Source of the DNA: QALR01 sp964466625
Lineage (GTDB): Bacteria > Bacillota > Clostridia > Oscillospirales > CAG-272
Assembly: GCA_964466625.1 (NCBI GenBank)
Contig: CAYXQF010000093.1
Coordinates: forward strand, 1-7,340
Direction: 5' to 3'
DNA length: 7,340 nucleotides
Part shown: in pieces, positions 7,089 through 7,340 of the stretch
How positions within the stretch are numbered: position 1 is the stretch's first letter
Layout of the letters: every line of letters begins with the position of its first letter
Notes under the pieces: model-generated
Databases searched by the model: none
Seen by the model: only the letters and a program-made list of their open reading frames with translations
What the model was told of the DNA's origin: nothing
Program-made: the position numbers and the translations under genes

Positions 7089-7113
7089 ATTTCTTGTTGA
7101 AAACGCAAGAAAT
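7089..7113. repeat. Perfect 8-bp inverted repeat
   Basis: ATTTCTTG (7089-7096) and CAAGAAAT (7106-7113) pair perfectly around a nine-base loop. It lies next to the 3' side of the tRNA-like remnant (minus strand). There is no T-run after either arm, so it does not look like a terminator. Confidence 0.6.
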
Positions 7114-7184
7114 CATGAAGTTCGAACCCGTGTGGGCGTGAACCCAAACGGTTTTCAAGAATACAACCAAAGAATACCACTTCC
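7110..7184 (-). pseudogene. Decayed tRNA-Ser(UGA)-like sequence
   Basis: On the minus strand the order of parts resembles a class II serine tRNA. GGAAGTG (7178-7184) is like an acceptor 5' arm. CTTGAAAACCG (7149-7159) matches the usual tRNA-Ser(UGA) anticodon loop and 3' stem, with UGA at 7155-7157. A four-pair variable arm follows (TGGG and CCCA, 7133-7146), then the T-loop sequence TTCGAAC (7120-7126). A working tRNA is excluded: the anticodon and T stems pair poorly, the D region is about seven bases short, there is no 3' acceptor strand matching GGAAGTG, and no CCA is present. It could be a tRNA relic, a tRNA-derived repeat, or chance. Confidence 0.35.
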
Positions 7185-7218
7185 GCTCAATACGAGTCAG
7201 TTTGTGCTAAAACAATCC

Positions 7219-7249
7219 CCGAAAATCCTTATTCCACAAGGCTTTTCGG
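7219..7249. repeat. Imperfect 12-bp palindromic element
   Basis: CCGAAAA (7219-7225) pairs with TTTTCGG (7243-7249), then a T/C mismatch (7226, 7242), then CCTT (7227-7230) with AAGG (7238-7241) around a seven-base loop. No gene ends here and no T-run follows, so it is not an obvious terminator. Similar AAAATCCTT...AAGGCTTTT palindromes occur, as I recall, near integration sites in clostridial genomes; that link is unverified. Confidence 0.6.
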
Positions 7250-7340
7250 AACTGTTTGGAACCGATCTGAATGAAAACGAATTAGTCGGAATCGATATGA
7301 ATTGATCGTTTTTTGAGGAATTTTTTGCATTTTGGAGAGA

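Larger units (their letters stand above)
7044..7340. other. Right-end region without a convincing gene
   Basis: About 300 bases with no supported coding sequence. A 76-codon open frame (GTG 7075 to 7305, plus) has no ribosome site, and its middle is the reverse-strand reading of a tRNA-like sequence. The region contains a tRNA-Ser-like remnant and two inverted repeats, listed separately. The last 35 bases are T-rich with two TTTTTTG runs and end in GGAGAGA, which could be a ribosome site for a gene beyond the window. Confidence 0.6.

Noticed and set aside
7110..7184. A functional tRNA gene on the minus strand.
   Set aside because: Anticodon and T stems do not pair properly, no acceptor 3' strand complements GGAAGTG, and the D region is too short.
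7075..7305. A 76-codon plus-strand open frame starting at GTG.
   Set aside because: There is no ribosome site, and its central residues (NPNGFQ and neighbours) come from reading the tRNA-Ser-like sequence on the wrong strand.

Overview
The window looks like a chromosomal segment of a low-to-mid GC Gram-positive anaerobe, probably an uncultured gut-type clostridial Firmicute. The grounds are consensus AGGAGG-type ribosome sites, TTGACA/TATAAT-type promoters, A/U-flanked intrinsic terminators, and gene content (GH5 and GH36 glycosidases, a MATE exporter, a DUF1538 transporter with PII-like proteins). The assignment is inferred from style and content; no marker gene is present.

Layout from left to right. 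(1) Positions 1-521, plus strand: the 3' part of a GH5 glycosidase gene. The family-like reading frame continues to the left window edge but is broken by an in-frame TAA at 93-95, so the gene is a pseudogene or carries an error. A strong terminator follows at 525-560. (2) 607-1995, minus strand: a complete MATE-family exporter with a near-consensus promoter (2032-2059). (3) 2159-4393, minus strand: a compact three-gene operon of a tandem-duplicated DUF1538 membrane protein followed by two different PII-like proteins. It has a promoter at 4449-4478 and a terminator at 2074-2118. (4) 4394-4765: a 372-base divergent intergenic region with the operon promoter, an unexplained terminator-like hairpin, and the promoter of the next gene with a perfect dyad in its spacer. 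(5) 4766-6979, plus strand: a complete cytoplasmic GH36 alpha-galactosidase with all catalytic residues, followed by a terminator. (6) 7044-7340: no convincing gene. It holds a decayed sequence resembling tRNA-Ser(UGA) on the minus strand and two inverted repeats, which may mark an old integration or repeat site.

How the parts relate. The two glycosidases fit a lifestyle on plant oligosaccharides; alpha-galactosidase would release galactose from raffinose-type sugars or galactomannan fragments after uptake. The most interesting unit is the DUF1538 operon: a membrane transporter candidate co-translated with two non-identical PII-fold proteins. Both lack the uridylylated tyrosine and the usual GDGK-type loop of GlnB/GlnK, which suggests transporter gating by two diverged PII-like regulators. 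The ligand and the transported ion or solute cannot be read from sequence.
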